Part shown: positions 53,351 to 64,000 of the stretch, in pieces
Position numbering within the stretch: the first letter of the stretch is position 1
Layout: the number at the start of each line of letters is the position of its first letter
Source: Tanytarsus gracilentus
Lineage: Eukaryota; Arthropoda; Insecta; Diptera; Chironomidae
Length of the DNA stretch: 64,000 bases
Direction of reading: 5' to 3'
NCBI GenBank assembly: GCA_038502055.1
Contig: JAXRKN010000038.1
Span: 3,844,001 to 3,908,000 of the forward strand
Notes under the pieces: generated by a model
Database searches by the model: none
The model's input: only the letters and a program-made list of their open reading frames with translations
What the model was told of the DNA's origin: nothing
Program-made: the position numbers and the translations under genes

Positions 53351-53395
53351 AACGTTTTAGCAACCTAATTGTTTTTGTTAATAGCAGAATTAAAG

Positions 53396-53401
53396 TCAGT
53401 T
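53396..53401 (+). promoter_or_regulatory. Initiator-like motif of the complete nrf-6-like gene
   Basis: TCAGTT lies 143 bases before the ATG at 53539, in the same context as in the upstream relic, with GGTTTA at +28. Conservation between the two copies reflects duplication and does not by itself prove function. Confidence 0.35.
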
Positions 53402-53538
53402 TATTTCAAGACGTTGATGTGATCGGTTTAAAAAGTTTTTTGAAAAAGTAGTAAAAGTGAATTTTTAATAAATTCTAGAGAAGAAAAAAAAATAAATCCG
53501 TTTTACTCAAAGTGCAATGACAGTGAATTAATTTAAAA

Positions 53539-56500
53539 ATGAAGAGAATTTACTTTACTATAGTCCTATCATGTATCGCGATGATCAATGTGAATTGCAT
53601 GCAAAATTGCATTTCCAAGTCGATCTTCATACCAAATGAAAATATTTCAATGCCAAATAATAATTTTACAAAATCGCTTCAAAAAACTGTGACAATTAGT
53701 AAACGCAGTTTGAATCGAAGTGATGGTGTTGAACTGCCATATGATGTTGCTCCAGAAATATCAAATTATGAGAGGGGTAAAAAGCCTTTAAAAAAGCTTG
53801 AAAAATATTTTCGCACGCTGGAATATTTTCTTAGAATTTGTGAAGTGCGGACATTGCATTGTTCAGTCGAGCAATTTGTTATTAAAACAATTTTTTAAAA
53901 CAAAAAATATTATTTTTCCTCTTTTACGTTTTTTATTTCGAGCTAAAATGAAAATAAATTTGCTGCTGTTGCATTTCTAAACTTTAAAATTAAAATTAAT
54001 TTTTTTACTTGAGCTCGAGAAGACATTTGTATAAAAATAATCTCAAATGTATGATCTCAAAGTATTATGACCGTCGTGTCAATTGTCAGTGCGCGCAAAA
54101 ATAAAACAAAATTACGTGATTAGACTTGAAAAGTAAAATTTTGGCCCATGCGTCATTTTTGCGCCTTTTCGGTTTTATTGACAAACATTTGCGGTGAATT
54201 TAAATTTAAAAAGATTGGGTAACTTTTTCGTAAAATTTCTAAAAGTTCAACACTAGAAAATTTTAACATAAAATTTTTCCACGTTCATAACTTTAATTTA
54301 TTTCTTTTTTAAATGTCTAATGATCATGTCGTCATGCATCTCTTCACACATAAAATTTAAATTATATATCAATTTATAAGTTTATAACTCAATTAACGAC
54401 AAAATACCCGCACATGCTTTAAATCAATTACTTCAATGATTGATGAATGTATGTACATAATTGACGCTTTTTTCCCACAATTAATTCACGACGTGTTCAC
54501 CACATAAGAAATGCGCATAAAATTGTTTATCACTCAACTTTATTAAAGCGCAACAACAGTGTAATGAGTGATAACCGTTGGCAAGCGATCGCGTACACAC
54601 TTTGGTGCGAAAATCTACTGAAAGAGAGTCGAGAAAGAGTGCAGTCGCTCCATAATGCATGAAATATCAAAACCTGCCCGATCGCGTGCCATATAAAGTC
54701 GAAGAAGAAATATAAAAGTTTCGCAACAAATTCAATGTCAAGTTCGACTTTTTTTTCTATTGCTTACACATCAAACTTTTATTTTGCATGTTTGTAAATT
54801 TTTGTTACGAGTGTCAATTCAATAAATGCCGGTTTTACGCGGATTAATTATTTTTTTATTTTCATTCATTTTTGCACACACAGATTTTATCAAAGTGTTG
54901 AGCAAAAACTATTTGGCGCTCCATCGGCCCTTCGATCTCTCGCACATTCCCACAATTTCGCATGAATGTCGAAAGCAAGCTCATGTATTTTTAGAATCGC
55001 TAATAAATTTTGAGCTATGGGCATTGAAAAGTAAGTAACCTCAAAAATAAATTGAAATTTAAGCTAAAAAATTATTTTCAGTGCATGATGCAAGTGCTCG
55101 TTTTTCCTCTGGAATATTAAACGGCAATGTTAATCAACTTGGAGATTTTGATCAGTGTTTAAGTGCAAGAATGCCCAACGACGAGATCCGTGGCAAGTAT
55201 TGTTTAGCCTATCTCCAACCAATCATACCTGGATCGTTGAAATTTACGAATTATCTAAAGAGATTAGCTCAATCGCATGAAGCGTTTACAAGCAATTTCG
55301 AAGATGTAAGTAATTATAGACTGATAAATTATAAGCTTTGTAAAATAATTAGCAATCACTAAGGTGGGTCGAGGCATCTTCGTTTAATTGATGTCGTTGA
55401 TAAATATTTTTTTCGTGCATAAAATAATTGCAAATAAAATAAGAGTCAAGATTTTTTATGGGCAAAATATTGACAGCATTCAAAATATTTTCTTGACTCA
55501 ATCAATTAGCCATAAATTATTTTTTCATTCATCAGTAAATTCATGAAAGCAATTAACAAATTTTAATTTGATCAAATTAACTACTAAGCTAGATTTTTGA
55601 TGAGATTGTCATGATTTAAATACTAGCTTTATGATTAATAATAGTTAAAATGCAATTTTAATGTCCAAAGATCAGCAATGACTGTCTATTGCAAAAGCTC
55701 AAGGGCTCAATCGTATATTCAACTTACTCAACTCTTAATTAAATCATTTTAAAAATGTATATCACATTAACCCCATCAACATGTGAATCGAAAAGATTAC
55801 CCTCGAAATGTAAACATTACAATTTAAAATTAATTAAGTTATTCTAAGTGTTTTTAATATTAAAATAACTACTATCGTGTTGATAAGTCATCGCTTTTAA
55901 AACTTTACATCGAGTATAATAAATTAATGAAGAGAATATAATGGACTCTATAACTTTATAGAGAAAACTTAACCTGGGAAAATAAGCGCATTTGGATGGT
56001 TAATTTGAATAGAGGAAGAATGGGTTCAGTCGAAGAGTTGATAGAGTAAACTTAATTAACTTAACCAGAAGCAATTAAGCTTGTTGAGGGGAAAAGGGGG
56101 AATCATTCACATTAACCTCATTAACATGTGAGATGTGACCTCAGAGAAATTTACATGATAATTTTATTAAGAAATTTTAATCGCGATAACCTCGATGTGT
56201 CTTCACTTGTTTTAATATAAAAACTTCTGTTGAACCCTCACAATAATGAAGTTGTCACATAATTGTTCAAATGAGCACAATAAATTCAATTAATATTTCA
56301 ATTGCAAATTTAACGATTATGACAACAACTAACCAAATAAGATTGCAAGTCTATAATAAGGTGCAAGCCTCGAGTAAGTGACACAGTTTCTTTGTTTATT
56401 CGTCACATGCCGCCGTTGATCAAATTTAAGATATTAAAAATAAATTCTTTGTCATTATAGCCCGGTCATCGTGTGCCAAGATTTTCAACAATTAATTTTG

Positions 56501-58468
56501 GTGTTTGCGTTCCATCATCGTGCACTAGCGGTGATGTTGAGATTGCACTCAGGCATTACGTTGACTCTTTTACAAATGGAACGGGAGTTCAAATGAGGAT
56601 CAGAGTCGAACCGGAAATGTGCTATGAAAGTGATGACCATTGGATTAGCAAACTTGACACCAACACTAGAATTGCAATGTAAGAAGAAAAAAAATGTTTT
56701 GAAATTTTTAAAAACAATTTTTTTACAGCGGTTTTTGCATTGGCTTTGTGTTAATTACAATTCTGTCAACTTTATATGACTACAACACGAGTGGTGAAGA
56801 GAGAAGTGAGTTGAATTTATATTTTATTAAATCGTCGCTTGAAAATTTTAACGGTTTTTAATATTTTAAATTAAATAAATTCAATCAATAACTTTTCATC
56901 AATTTAGGTGAGTGGACACTCTCGTTTTCGTTGATTAAAAACTCAACGACCCTCTTTTCACTCGATCGTGATCCAAATGACATCAAAATTGCGCACGCGA
57001 TACGATTTTTTAACGCTCTAATGCTGCTTGTTTCGCACAAATGTATGGCGATGTTCTATGTACCTTACTCGAACAGGACTTACATGATTGAGATGTTGGG
57101 AAGGCCGTGGACTGTTTTAGCTCGAGCCGCTTCCTTGTATACCGATCCATTCTTAATGCTTAGCGGAATGCTCACGGCATATTCACTGTACGGAAAATTA
57201 CAAAAGACTGGACGAATAAATATTCTCAAGGAATATAGTTCTCGTTATCTTCGCATCATGCCACCATTGGCGTTCTTAATTCTTTTGTGTACATTCATTT
57301 TGCCCTTGGTCGGAAATGGTCCTCAGTGGAATTTAGTTGTCACGCATCATGCGGGCATTTGCAAGCAACACTGGTGGAGAAATTTACTATTCATTCATAA
57401 TTGGTTCGGATTTTCGAATATGTGGTGAGTTTTAACAGCTTTTTTAAATTTAAAAATTTAATAAAATTTAATTCTCATTAAAGTTTGACTCACTCGCATC
57501 ACGTTGGAATTGACACTGAATTATTTTGGACTGCACCCTTCTTCATTCTCGCCCTCTATAAGTGGCCAAGGAAAGGCTTGAATTTGATTATAATTCTTGC
57601 TGTCGCATCCACAATCGCTCGATATTATGTCACCTATAAGTACAATCTCTCAAATTATGTCTCTTTTGGAATCAGGTTGGTTGTTTCTATAAAGCGATAA
57701 ATTTTAAGTCTCTCACCACGGTCAATTTTAGTGTTCAACAGCTCTTCAAGACAGCTGATATAATGTATACACAACCTCCACATAGATTTACGGTGTATGC
57801 CATGGGCCTCTTACTAGGTTATGTGCTAAGAAAATTCAAAGATGCAAAGTTGAGCAAAACACAGCTTAAGATTGGATGGTACGTGAGCACAGCGTCACTT
57901 TTGTTAGCTTTCTTTGGACCGGCACCGATGGGAGATATCTCATATAAATATAATGTTACTCAAGCTGCTCATTATGCTGCATTAGCACCCATTGCTTGGT
58001 GTGTCTTTTTCGGATGGCTCATTCTATCCACTCAACTCGGATATCATAGTGAGTTTAATGAACGATTAATGAAATTTATTTTAACGATAATTTCTTCAGA
58101 TAAATTCACGAGAGCTCTCGAGTGGCGAGGATTCCTTATATCAACAAGAATTTCTTACGCACTCTATCTCGTACAATTTCCAGTTTATTTTTTAAACGTC
58201 GGTCTTGTAAAGACTTCAGTTCAATACGGATTTCCATTTACCCCGGTAAGATTGTCCTCAACTCTTTAAACTTCACTTCTGAGAAATATTTTTTTTATTC
58301 CAGTTCAACTTTACTGAGTATATTTGCATAGTTCTTATAGCAATGGCATTCACTATCGTCATAGAATATCCATTCAATAATATTAAAGACTTAATTTTTA
58401 ATAATAAAAAAATTAAAGCTACTCAAAAAGTTCATTGTGATAAAAGTGACAAATTGAAGAGTTTATAA
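53539..58468 (+). CDS. nrf-6-like membrane protein (NRF domain plus acyltransferase 3)
   Basis: Multipass membrane protein of the nose-resistant-to-fluoxetine family. Some members affect lipid or yolk handling and drug response in nematodes; the substrate here is unknown. Exons: 53539-53776, 54884-55030, 55082-55305, 56461-56678, 56729-56805, 56908-57424, 57484-57675, 57732-58048, 58100-58245 and 58304-58468, in all 2241 bases or 746 codons. A signal peptide (about residues 1-20) precedes an extracellular NRF domain with cysteines near 108, 154, 169, 219, 224 and 257 and motifs DFDQC, GKYCLAY and VCVPSSC. A first membrane segment near 277-292 is followed by the acyltransferase-3 domain (SHKCM near 344, LYTDPFLMLSG near 378, WWRNLLFIHNWF, GIDTELFW near 483, HRFTVYAMG near 555, RISYALYLVQFPV near 660). 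The donor at 57676 (gttggt) is weak. The first exon is chosen by homology with the relic and with the downstream paralog. Confidence 0.87.
54692..54718 (+). promoter_or_regulatory. TATA-box pair of a possible internal promoter
   Basis: TATAAAG at 54692-54698 and TATAAAAG at 54711-54718 lie 108-134 bases before an ATG at 54826 that opens an alternative first exon of the nrf-6-like gene. TATA-like words are common in A+T-rich DNA, but the spacing to a start codon and a signal peptide is suitable. Confidence 0.35.
54826..55030 (+). CDS. Alternative first exon of the nrf-6-like gene with its own signal peptide
   Basis: The frame beginning at this ATG encodes a short hydrophobic leader (RGLIIFLFSFIFAHTD) and runs straight, in frame, through the acceptor at 54882-54883 into exon 2 (FIKVLSKNY...). 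A transcript starting from the TATA pair just upstream would therefore make a protein with a different signal peptide, lacking the roughly 80 residues of exon 1. The alternative reading is that the leader is intronic chance sequence. The in-frame fit and hydrophobic core favour a real second start, but it is unproved. Confidence 0.4.
55306..56460 (+). other. Intron 3 of the nrf-6-like gene, no gene inside
   Basis: The intron begins gtaagt after a phase-0 GAT codon and ends attatag. At 1155 bases it is the largest intron after the first (1107 bases) or about equal to it. I see only A+T-rich sequence in it. Confidence 0.75.
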
Positions 58469-58488
58469 AATGAGTTAAATGATTGATG

Positions 58489-58498
58489 AATAAATAAA
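58489..58498 (+). other. Poly(A) signal of the nrf-6-like gene
   Basis: Two overlapping AATAAA hexamers lie 21-30 bases past the TAA stop. The matching AATAAA in the relic (53275) lies in the same homologous 3' block. Confidence 0.6.
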
Positions 58499-58599
58499 AC
58501 ATCTTTGTTTTGAGATATTTTTGTAAATATTTACGACCACTTTTTGTTTGTATAGTTTTCCGCACCTTTTTAGCACTCCGACTCGTGCAAAAAAAATGT

Positions 58600-60040
58600 G
58601 ACAACTTTCGTTGTGGAATTTTGAGAGTTAACTAAATCGTAAAATCGGAAGCCTGGAGAGAATTCTGTTTAGTAACACGTCAAAAATTGTTTTTAATTTA
58701 AAATTCCACTGTAAATTCACCAAAGTCTGTTAAAAGTGTGTCGAGATTATTTTTGGAAGCATAAGCCATCGTTTGTGTATCAAGTTTACCGCAAATTTAT
58801 ATCAAGGAAGCTGAAAAATCCATCTAAAGTTAAATCTTCTATCATACGTCCATCTCAAATTATCTTCTTTTCGATAAAATTCTCTCTTAAACTCGCAGTC
58901 ATGGCCACGCCTCCAGTTCGTAAATCTTCCAAGCGCGACTTCAACGAAGTAGAGAAATCACCTGATATCGACCAAAAAATAAATGCAAGTGCAGATGAAC
59001 TCAAAAAATTAATTATACGGTCGTACGAAAGATTCAATAAGGATATGGAAGAACTAATAACACTAATGAATGAAAGCATCTCTTCGAGTGTTACACAACT
59101 ACAAGGTTTGATGATGATTGAAATTAAAAAATTGATAGCAGAAATCTCAAAACTGAGGGAAGTGAACGCTGAACATGTCAGGACCGTCGATAACATCTCA
59201 TCAGCCCAGTTAGAAACATCTGCACGCCTCAACGAACTTGAACAGGATAAATTTAACAACAGGATAGAAATTTCAGGCCTCAACTCGGTGTCAATGAACT
59301 CCGGCAAGTCAGCACAAGAAATAGCAACACAAGTCCTTGGTATTTATAATGTGAAAAATTACAAGAGTGCCTATAAACGCCATCTCACAATCAATTCAGA
59401 ACAAAAGAGTTTTCTAATTGTCACCTTCAATACTTACGAGGAAAAGATGGAAGTACTCAATAAGAAGAAAACTGCTGATAGAGGTAAAAAATGTACTGTT
59501 TATTTCAATCACTCGCTTACATCGCTCAATCGGTCCCTCTACATGCGGGCCAGAATCGTTGCAAAGTCAGCCAATTTAAGAGTAGCTATATCTCATGGTC
59601 GGGTCTTTATTCGAGATTCAGATGGTAAATTTGGAATGCGCATTAGAACTGAGAAGGATCTTTTGGAACTCACGATAAAAGTAGATTCTGTTGCAACCTG
59701 ATCAACATGCAAAGCCGTAACTTCACAGCATACGTCACTCATCCAATCAACTCATACACTCAACTCTCAGTCTCGTCTCAATTCATTCTTGCTAGTAATC
59801 TTTGTCTAATTATATTTTTCTCGCGAACTTAAAGGAGTTTAGCTCATTGATCGCGGAATTTTATAACTTTCAAAATATGTGTCTGCAAAGCAATTTTGCT
59901 TTCACTTTTGTAACTAATAATTAGAAAAGAAAGGTTTTTTATGTCTCTCTGAAATTGTTTTTCTAGGAGACTTTTTCCTTGCAACTTGAATACGTTCTTA
60001 ATAAAAATATTATTTAAATTGGAAATTGGAAAATCATTTT
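58600..60040 (+). mobile_element. LINE-like ORF1-only element
   Basis: Similarity between the two nrf-6-like 3' flanks stops shortly after 58580. What follows is one long open frame for an ORF1-type protein, then a roughly 330-base 3' tail with a perfect hairpin (AAAGCAA/TTGCTTT, near 59888) and a short repeated ATTGGAA end near 60020. No endonuclease or reverse-transcriptase reading frame follows before the next gene at 61 kb. Both ends are approximate; I could not find a convincing target-site duplication. It lies between two tandem nrf-6-like genes, in the same orientation. Confidence 0.6.
58901..59701 (+). CDS. Retrotransposon ORF1-like protein, coiled coil plus RRM-like
   Basis: 266 codons, intact. 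The ATG at 58901 (MATPPVRKSSKRDF) is preferred; the open frame continues upstream only through GTG and other non-ATG codons to 58736. Order: a basic Ser/Pro N-terminus; a long coiled coil (about residues 25-125) rich in Leu, Glu and Lys; NRIEISGL, typical of the start of the RRM-like fold in LINE ORF1 proteins; and a C-terminal domain with VYFNHSLT and a HGRVFIRDSDGK-type segment followed by MRIRTEKDL. The family binds the element's RNA as a chaperone in cytoplasmic particles. There is no zinc knuckle. The missing ORF2 implies either 3' deletion or a non-autonomous HAL1-like element. It could in principle be a domesticated single-copy gene. Confidence 0.75.
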   Translation: MATPPVRKSSKRDFNEVEKSPDIDQKINASADELKKLIIRSYERFNKDMEELITLMNESISSSVTQLQGLMMIEIKKLIAEISKLREVNAEHVRTVDNISSAQLETSARLNELEQDKFNNRIEISGLNSVSMNSGKSAQEIATQVLGIYNVKNYKSAYKRHLTINSEQKSFLIVTFNTYEEKMEVLNKKKTADRGKKCTVYFNHSLTSLNRSLYMRARIVAKSANLRVAISHGRVFIRDSDGKFGMRIRTEKDLLELTIKVDSVAT

Positions 60041-61176
60041 GTCAGTTTGTATTAAAATTTTAACGACACTTTGCAGTAGCAATTTACAATTTACACGTTC
60101 ATAATTGTCCATAATTAGCTTATTATCACCTCAATTCCCATGATGAACACTCATAGCTTCAATTAAACACTATTTTTTTGGGTATTTTCTAGAACTAACA
60201 ACATGTCCAAATTTTCATGCTTCATAGATGTCATTTCTCAAAAATATTTGCCTACTTTACTCAAGATTCACACTGAGTCATCTCACGCTGATTGTTCTCG
60301 CATGTCAATTCAGAAGCACTCAATCATCGCACTCCTATGAATGTGATAATTAATAAAAAAATAATGTCCGGTAATTGAGAACTAAGATAAAAGGCATTAG
60401 AGGTGATTTCATTAACATAAACGATTCAAACTCATTTGATACTTCACTAATGTGCAAAAAACTCTTTTCTGATCACATGTCATCTTATAACCTCCCTTAT
60501 TATGTCAGATTCAAAAATAAATTTTATTACACATTTGATGTTGACGGTTGATATGCAAGGAATAACAAAAAGGTCATCCGTAAATTGAGTCACGCAAATT
60601 TTTTATTCCCCTCTTTAAATTTGATAATTTTTACAAATATTTAAATTTTTTAATACATTGATAGCTATGCATAGAGACTTTCTCTGGTGTGGCATAATTT
60701 ATAGACAATTCCTAGTGAACTTAACACGCGCATAACAAAACAATATATTATTGCCATTTTTGCGAGAAAAAAGTTTAATTCGATTCAAAAGTTTCAAACT
60801 AGATTAACTTGTTTTTGACATGTAAAGTGACAGGTGTTCTTTAAAATGGATCTGCCAAAATTTAATTTAAAAGTTAAATCTAAATTTTAGTTGTCAAATC
60901 TTGTTATAGAAAAAAAACGTGATGTGATGTAATGCAAATAAAGATTCTGTTTGCTTTTCAATATTGGCTCACGCTCTTTTTTTCGTTGCCCATTCATTTT
61001 GCTCTCTGTGTGATCATGGGAGGGATTTTTACTTAGCCGCTGCTCGTTTTTCCCAAAAAAAAAAATATTTTACTGAATTAGTCGACAATTGGCTTTCGGT
61101 GGTGATACAAGTTCAAAAAAGAGAAGAAGAAAATAATTTAAAAAAGTTAAGAAGATTACATAGTGATTTAATTAAA
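60041..61176. other. Intergenic spacer before the second nrf-6-like gene
   Basis: There is no recognisable gene. The open frame in phase with the second nrf-6-like first exon begins at 60964, but only the part from 61177 looks like protein. An initiator-like TTAGTC lies at 61078-61083, about 95 bases before the chosen ATG. Confidence 0.55.
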
Positions 61177-64000
61177 ATGCACCCGCGTATAATTTTTGTG
61201 AATTTTATTTTAATTTATTCGGTCAATGCCTATGTGCACGATGAACGATTTGTCAGCAACGAAAACTTGACATATTTAGACATCTTAAGTAAAGTACCAA
61301 CGTTAGATGATTTAATTGTCCCAACCATTGAAAGAGATGAAAGAGGTAAAAGTTTCAGACAATGCGTGAGCGTGGGATTTTATGATAAATTAAATTACAT
61401 AAAAACAATTTCTCTTTAGATTATATCAAGTTACTCGCACCGAAAATTTTGCAATATCAAAAACCTTTTTTGCTATCTGGTGCTGGGGTGTCTGAAAAGT
61501 GTAGAAGAGATTCCACGAAATTTCTTACAGCACTAAAACGATTTGATTTGTGGGCATTAAAAAGTGAGTCAAAAAAATAAATTTAAGAGGATTGAAAGTT
61601 TAAATTAAATTTTTATCTCAAGTGTACGATGCAAGTGCCAAGATGTCGGGAAGCATTTTAAATGGAAATGTCAATCGATATGGTGACTATGATCAGTGCT
61701 TAGGTGTTGTGGCGGAAAATGAAGAATATCAAGGCAAATATTGTCTCGCATATGTTCAGCCAACTGTTGCATCCGAATTCAAATTTCTCAACTATCTTCG
61801 AACTCTTGCTCTATCTTTTGAATCATACAAGAGTACATTTGACGATGTGAGTTACTAAGTGACAAGGTTTGACCTTCACTACTTTTTAAATCATACACGT
61901 TTAGTTATGGTGTTAATAGCTTCATTAAATATTTGCACATTTTCCCTTCTTAGCATCGCCATGTAACACCAAAAACATCACAGGTACGATGTTTGACGTT
62001 TGTTTAAACTTGACTTGTGAAATTAACAATTTTTTTTGTCATCGACAGCTTCATTTTGCCCTTTGCATACCCTCCACCTGCACCAACAAAGATGTCGAAA
62101 TTGTATTGAAAGAAAATCTTGGAAATTTCTTCAATCATTCAAGTGTGAACATGGATGTGCGCGTAGAGGAAGACATGTGTCAAGTTAAAGATAAAAATTT
62201 TAAATACAGCCTTGGAAATAAACTTGCACTGTAAGTTCAAGAAACTTTATTAATCCGATGAAAAAATATTAGGATCTGATTTTTTATTGATAATAAATTT
62301 CGATCGATTGATGACTTAATTAAATTAATGAGTAAATTGACTGTAATTTCTTAAAAATGTTCTAGAAAGTTTTTTATAAAAAAAATTAAGATTTTCAAAA
62401 TTTAAATTAATTAAAATTAAAATCACTTTGAGACTGCTAACAAGATCATATTTCAAAATATTATTTCCGTAAAAAATTAAGATTTTCAAAATTTAAATTA
62501 ATTAAAATCATTTTAAGAATGTTAAATATTATTTCCGTTAAAAAAATCGAAAAACATTTAAAAATTCATTTTTGAATTTAATATTTTTGCTTTAAACTAT
62601 TTTATTGTATACCAATCCAAAATTTTGCTTTTTCATACGACAATGATTTTGCAGATGTTTTTTTGCTTCGATCATCGTCATCGCCATCCTGTCCGCAATT
62701 TATGAGTCAATGAGTCTTGAAAACAAGAGTAAATATACAAATTTTTTTGCTAAATCTCGACAATACTAATTTAATCTTTGCCACAGGTGAATGGTTGACG
62801 GCTTTTTCTCTAAAAAAGAACTGGAAAGATATGGTTTCGACCAAAACTTCTAATGACATTGCCAGCGCTCATGGTATTCGATTGTTCAACACAATTATGC
62901 TAATAATTTCGCACAAATGCATGGAAATCGATTTCAATCCTACGTCAAATCGAAATGAAATCGCCATGATATCAATAATGCCAGTAACGGTCATGGTGCG
63001 TGCGAGCTATCTCTACACAGATGTTTTTCTCATGTTGTCAGCGATGCTTGTTTCCTACTCGTTCATTGGACGTCTCAATCGTGGTCAAACAATCAACATT
63101 ACTAAAGAAATTCTTGCAAGATACTTCCGTGTGGTGCCGCCAATGGCAGCTATAATGCTTTTCGGAACATTTATTTTACCAATCATTACTGACGGGCCAC
63201 AGTGGGGAATGTTAATTAATAATCAAGCTGAACTTTGCAAGACAACGTGGTGGAGGAATTTCTTAATGATTCATAATTGGTTTGGATTTGAAAATATTTG
63301 CATGACACACACCCACCACATTGGAACGGATTTTGAGCTCTTTTTGCTGGCACCATTTATTGTCATCATGCTGCATAAACATCCAAAAAGTACGAGTGTG
63401 GTGATGTTCATATTGGCAGTAATTTCTACAATTGGTCGGTTCTATGTGACTTATGCGAGGAACATGACCGTTTACGTTCTCTTTGGAATTGAGTAAGAAT
63501 TATTTTAATTTAATTTAATTTTAATTAAAATTTAAATCTCATTTTTTAGCATTTCAAAACTTTATGAGATCGCAAGTTATATGTACATTCTTCCGATTTA
63601 CCGCTTCACAGTTTACGCTATGGGAATAGCTTTAGGATATTTATTAAGAAAACACAAAGACATCAAGTTGACAAGAAATCAATTGACTCTCGGTTGGATT
63701 GTTATCTCAGCACTTTTTGCCATGACCGTGATTTTCACATCATTTATGAGCGCTTATGATTACACTTTCAGCAAATTTGATGCTGCTCTCTTCAGTTCAA
63801 TTGCACCCATTCCGTTTTGTCTATTTTTCGCGTGGATGCTTTATACGGCACACTTGGGATATAAAAGTGAGTTAAGATCACTCATTTGAAGTTAGTCACT
63901 CATTTTGAAAATTTATAGCTCCGCTATATATATTTTTTATAATTATTTAAAAAATTAAATTTTAAGTTCTTAATTTACAAAAACTTAATTTTTTAGATTG
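61177..64000 (+). CDS. Second nrf-6-like membrane protein, 3' end beyond the window
   Basis: Paralog of the gene at 53539, same domain order: signal peptide (MHPRIIFVNFILIYSVNA), NRF domain (KCRRDS, DYDQCLG, GKYCLAY, LCIPSTC), one membrane segment, then acyltransferase 3 (SHKCMEI, LYTDVFLMLSAM, WWRNFLMIHNWFGF, GTDFELFLLAPF, YRFTVYAMG). Exons: 61177-61345, 61420-61563, 61623-61846, 61954-61983, 62049-62230, 62655-62728, 62787-63492, 63550-63866, and the first 4 bases of the next exon (63997-64000). Exon 3 (224 bases) and the 317-base exon match the paralog's lengths exactly. Two introns differ from the paralog. The start at 61177 was chosen because the signal peptide begins there. At least the last two exons are missing. 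Confidence 0.85.
62385..62545 (+). repeat. Two-copy tandem repeat in an intron of the second nrf-6-like gene
   Basis: The stretch beginning ATTAAGATTTTCAAAATTTA occurs at 62385 and again at 62476, 91 bases apart. Each copy is followed by TATTATTTCCGT, and the second copy is about 23 bases shorter. It lies in the 424-base intron before the membrane-segment exon, which makes this intron far longer than the 50-base one at the same place in the paralog. Confidence 0.7.

Larger units (their letters stand above)
52677..53776 (+). repeat. Tandem duplication of the nrf-6-like promoter and first exon
   Basis: Two units about 707 bases apart share the 5' flank from GCAGAATTAAAG (52677 and 53384) through the first-exon donor. 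Nearly every base matches in the untranslated part, with a few amino-acid changes in the exon. There are no frameshifts in either copy. This points to a recent duplication or gene conversion. Confidence 0.85.

Noticed and set aside
58736..58900. Upstream extension of the ORF1-like frame from a GTG
   Set aside because: A GTG start is not expected in a eukaryotic gene. The ATG at 58901 opens a typical ORF1 N-terminus.
60964..61176. Upstream extension of the second nrf-6-like first exon
   Set aside because: The start there is not ATG and the translation is low in complexity; the ATG at 61177 opens a clear signal peptide.

Overview
The window is eukaryotic nuclear DNA from an insect. It is very A+T-rich, has no operon-like spacing, and its genes are split by GT-AG introns from about 50 bases to several kilobases. 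The TTK-type BTB domain, an arthropod-restricted family, together with the intron style and a tandem nrf-6-like cluster, fits a dipteran, probably a nematoceran fly. That taxon is an inference, not something read directly. All exon borders below were found by eye from conserved protein sequence, GT/AG signals and codon phase. For each complete model the summed coding length is a multiple of three.

Layout. Bases 1 to about 7.7 kb contain no recognisable gene. A possible non-coding 5' exon ends near 7768 or 7810. The coding part of a large plus-strand BTB/C2H2 zinc-finger transcription factor gene runs from 27047 to 47986. Five shared exons encode the BTB domain and a Ser-rich, acidic linker. 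They can be spliced to one of two 3' zinc-finger modules: module A (40054-40843, four fingers) or module B (45958-47986, about six fingers). This is the architecture of the lola/tramtrack/broad/fruitless class. Two copies of one non-autonomous repeat family lie in this locus. One sits about 40 bases upstream of the exon 2 acceptor. The other lies just past the module B stop and looks sequence-corrupted.

From about 52.68 kb to the end is a plus-strand tandem cluster of nrf-6-like genes, membrane proteins with an extracellular NRF domain followed by an acyltransferase-3 domain. It starts with a relic reduced to promoter, first exon and last-exon fragment. Next come a complete ten-exon gene (53539-58468, 746 codons) and a second gene (61177 onward) cut by the window end. 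Between the two full genes lies the ORF1 of a LINE-like element with no reverse transcriptase behind it.

The points most worth a second look are: the relic, which still has an intact 84-codon secreted-type reading frame between a promoter-like motif and a poly(A) signal; an alternative first exon with its own TATA box and signal peptide in the complete nrf-6-like gene; a possible third splice form joining both zinc-finger modules; the repeat family with its in-frame 129-base minisatellite; and the ORF1-only retroelement.
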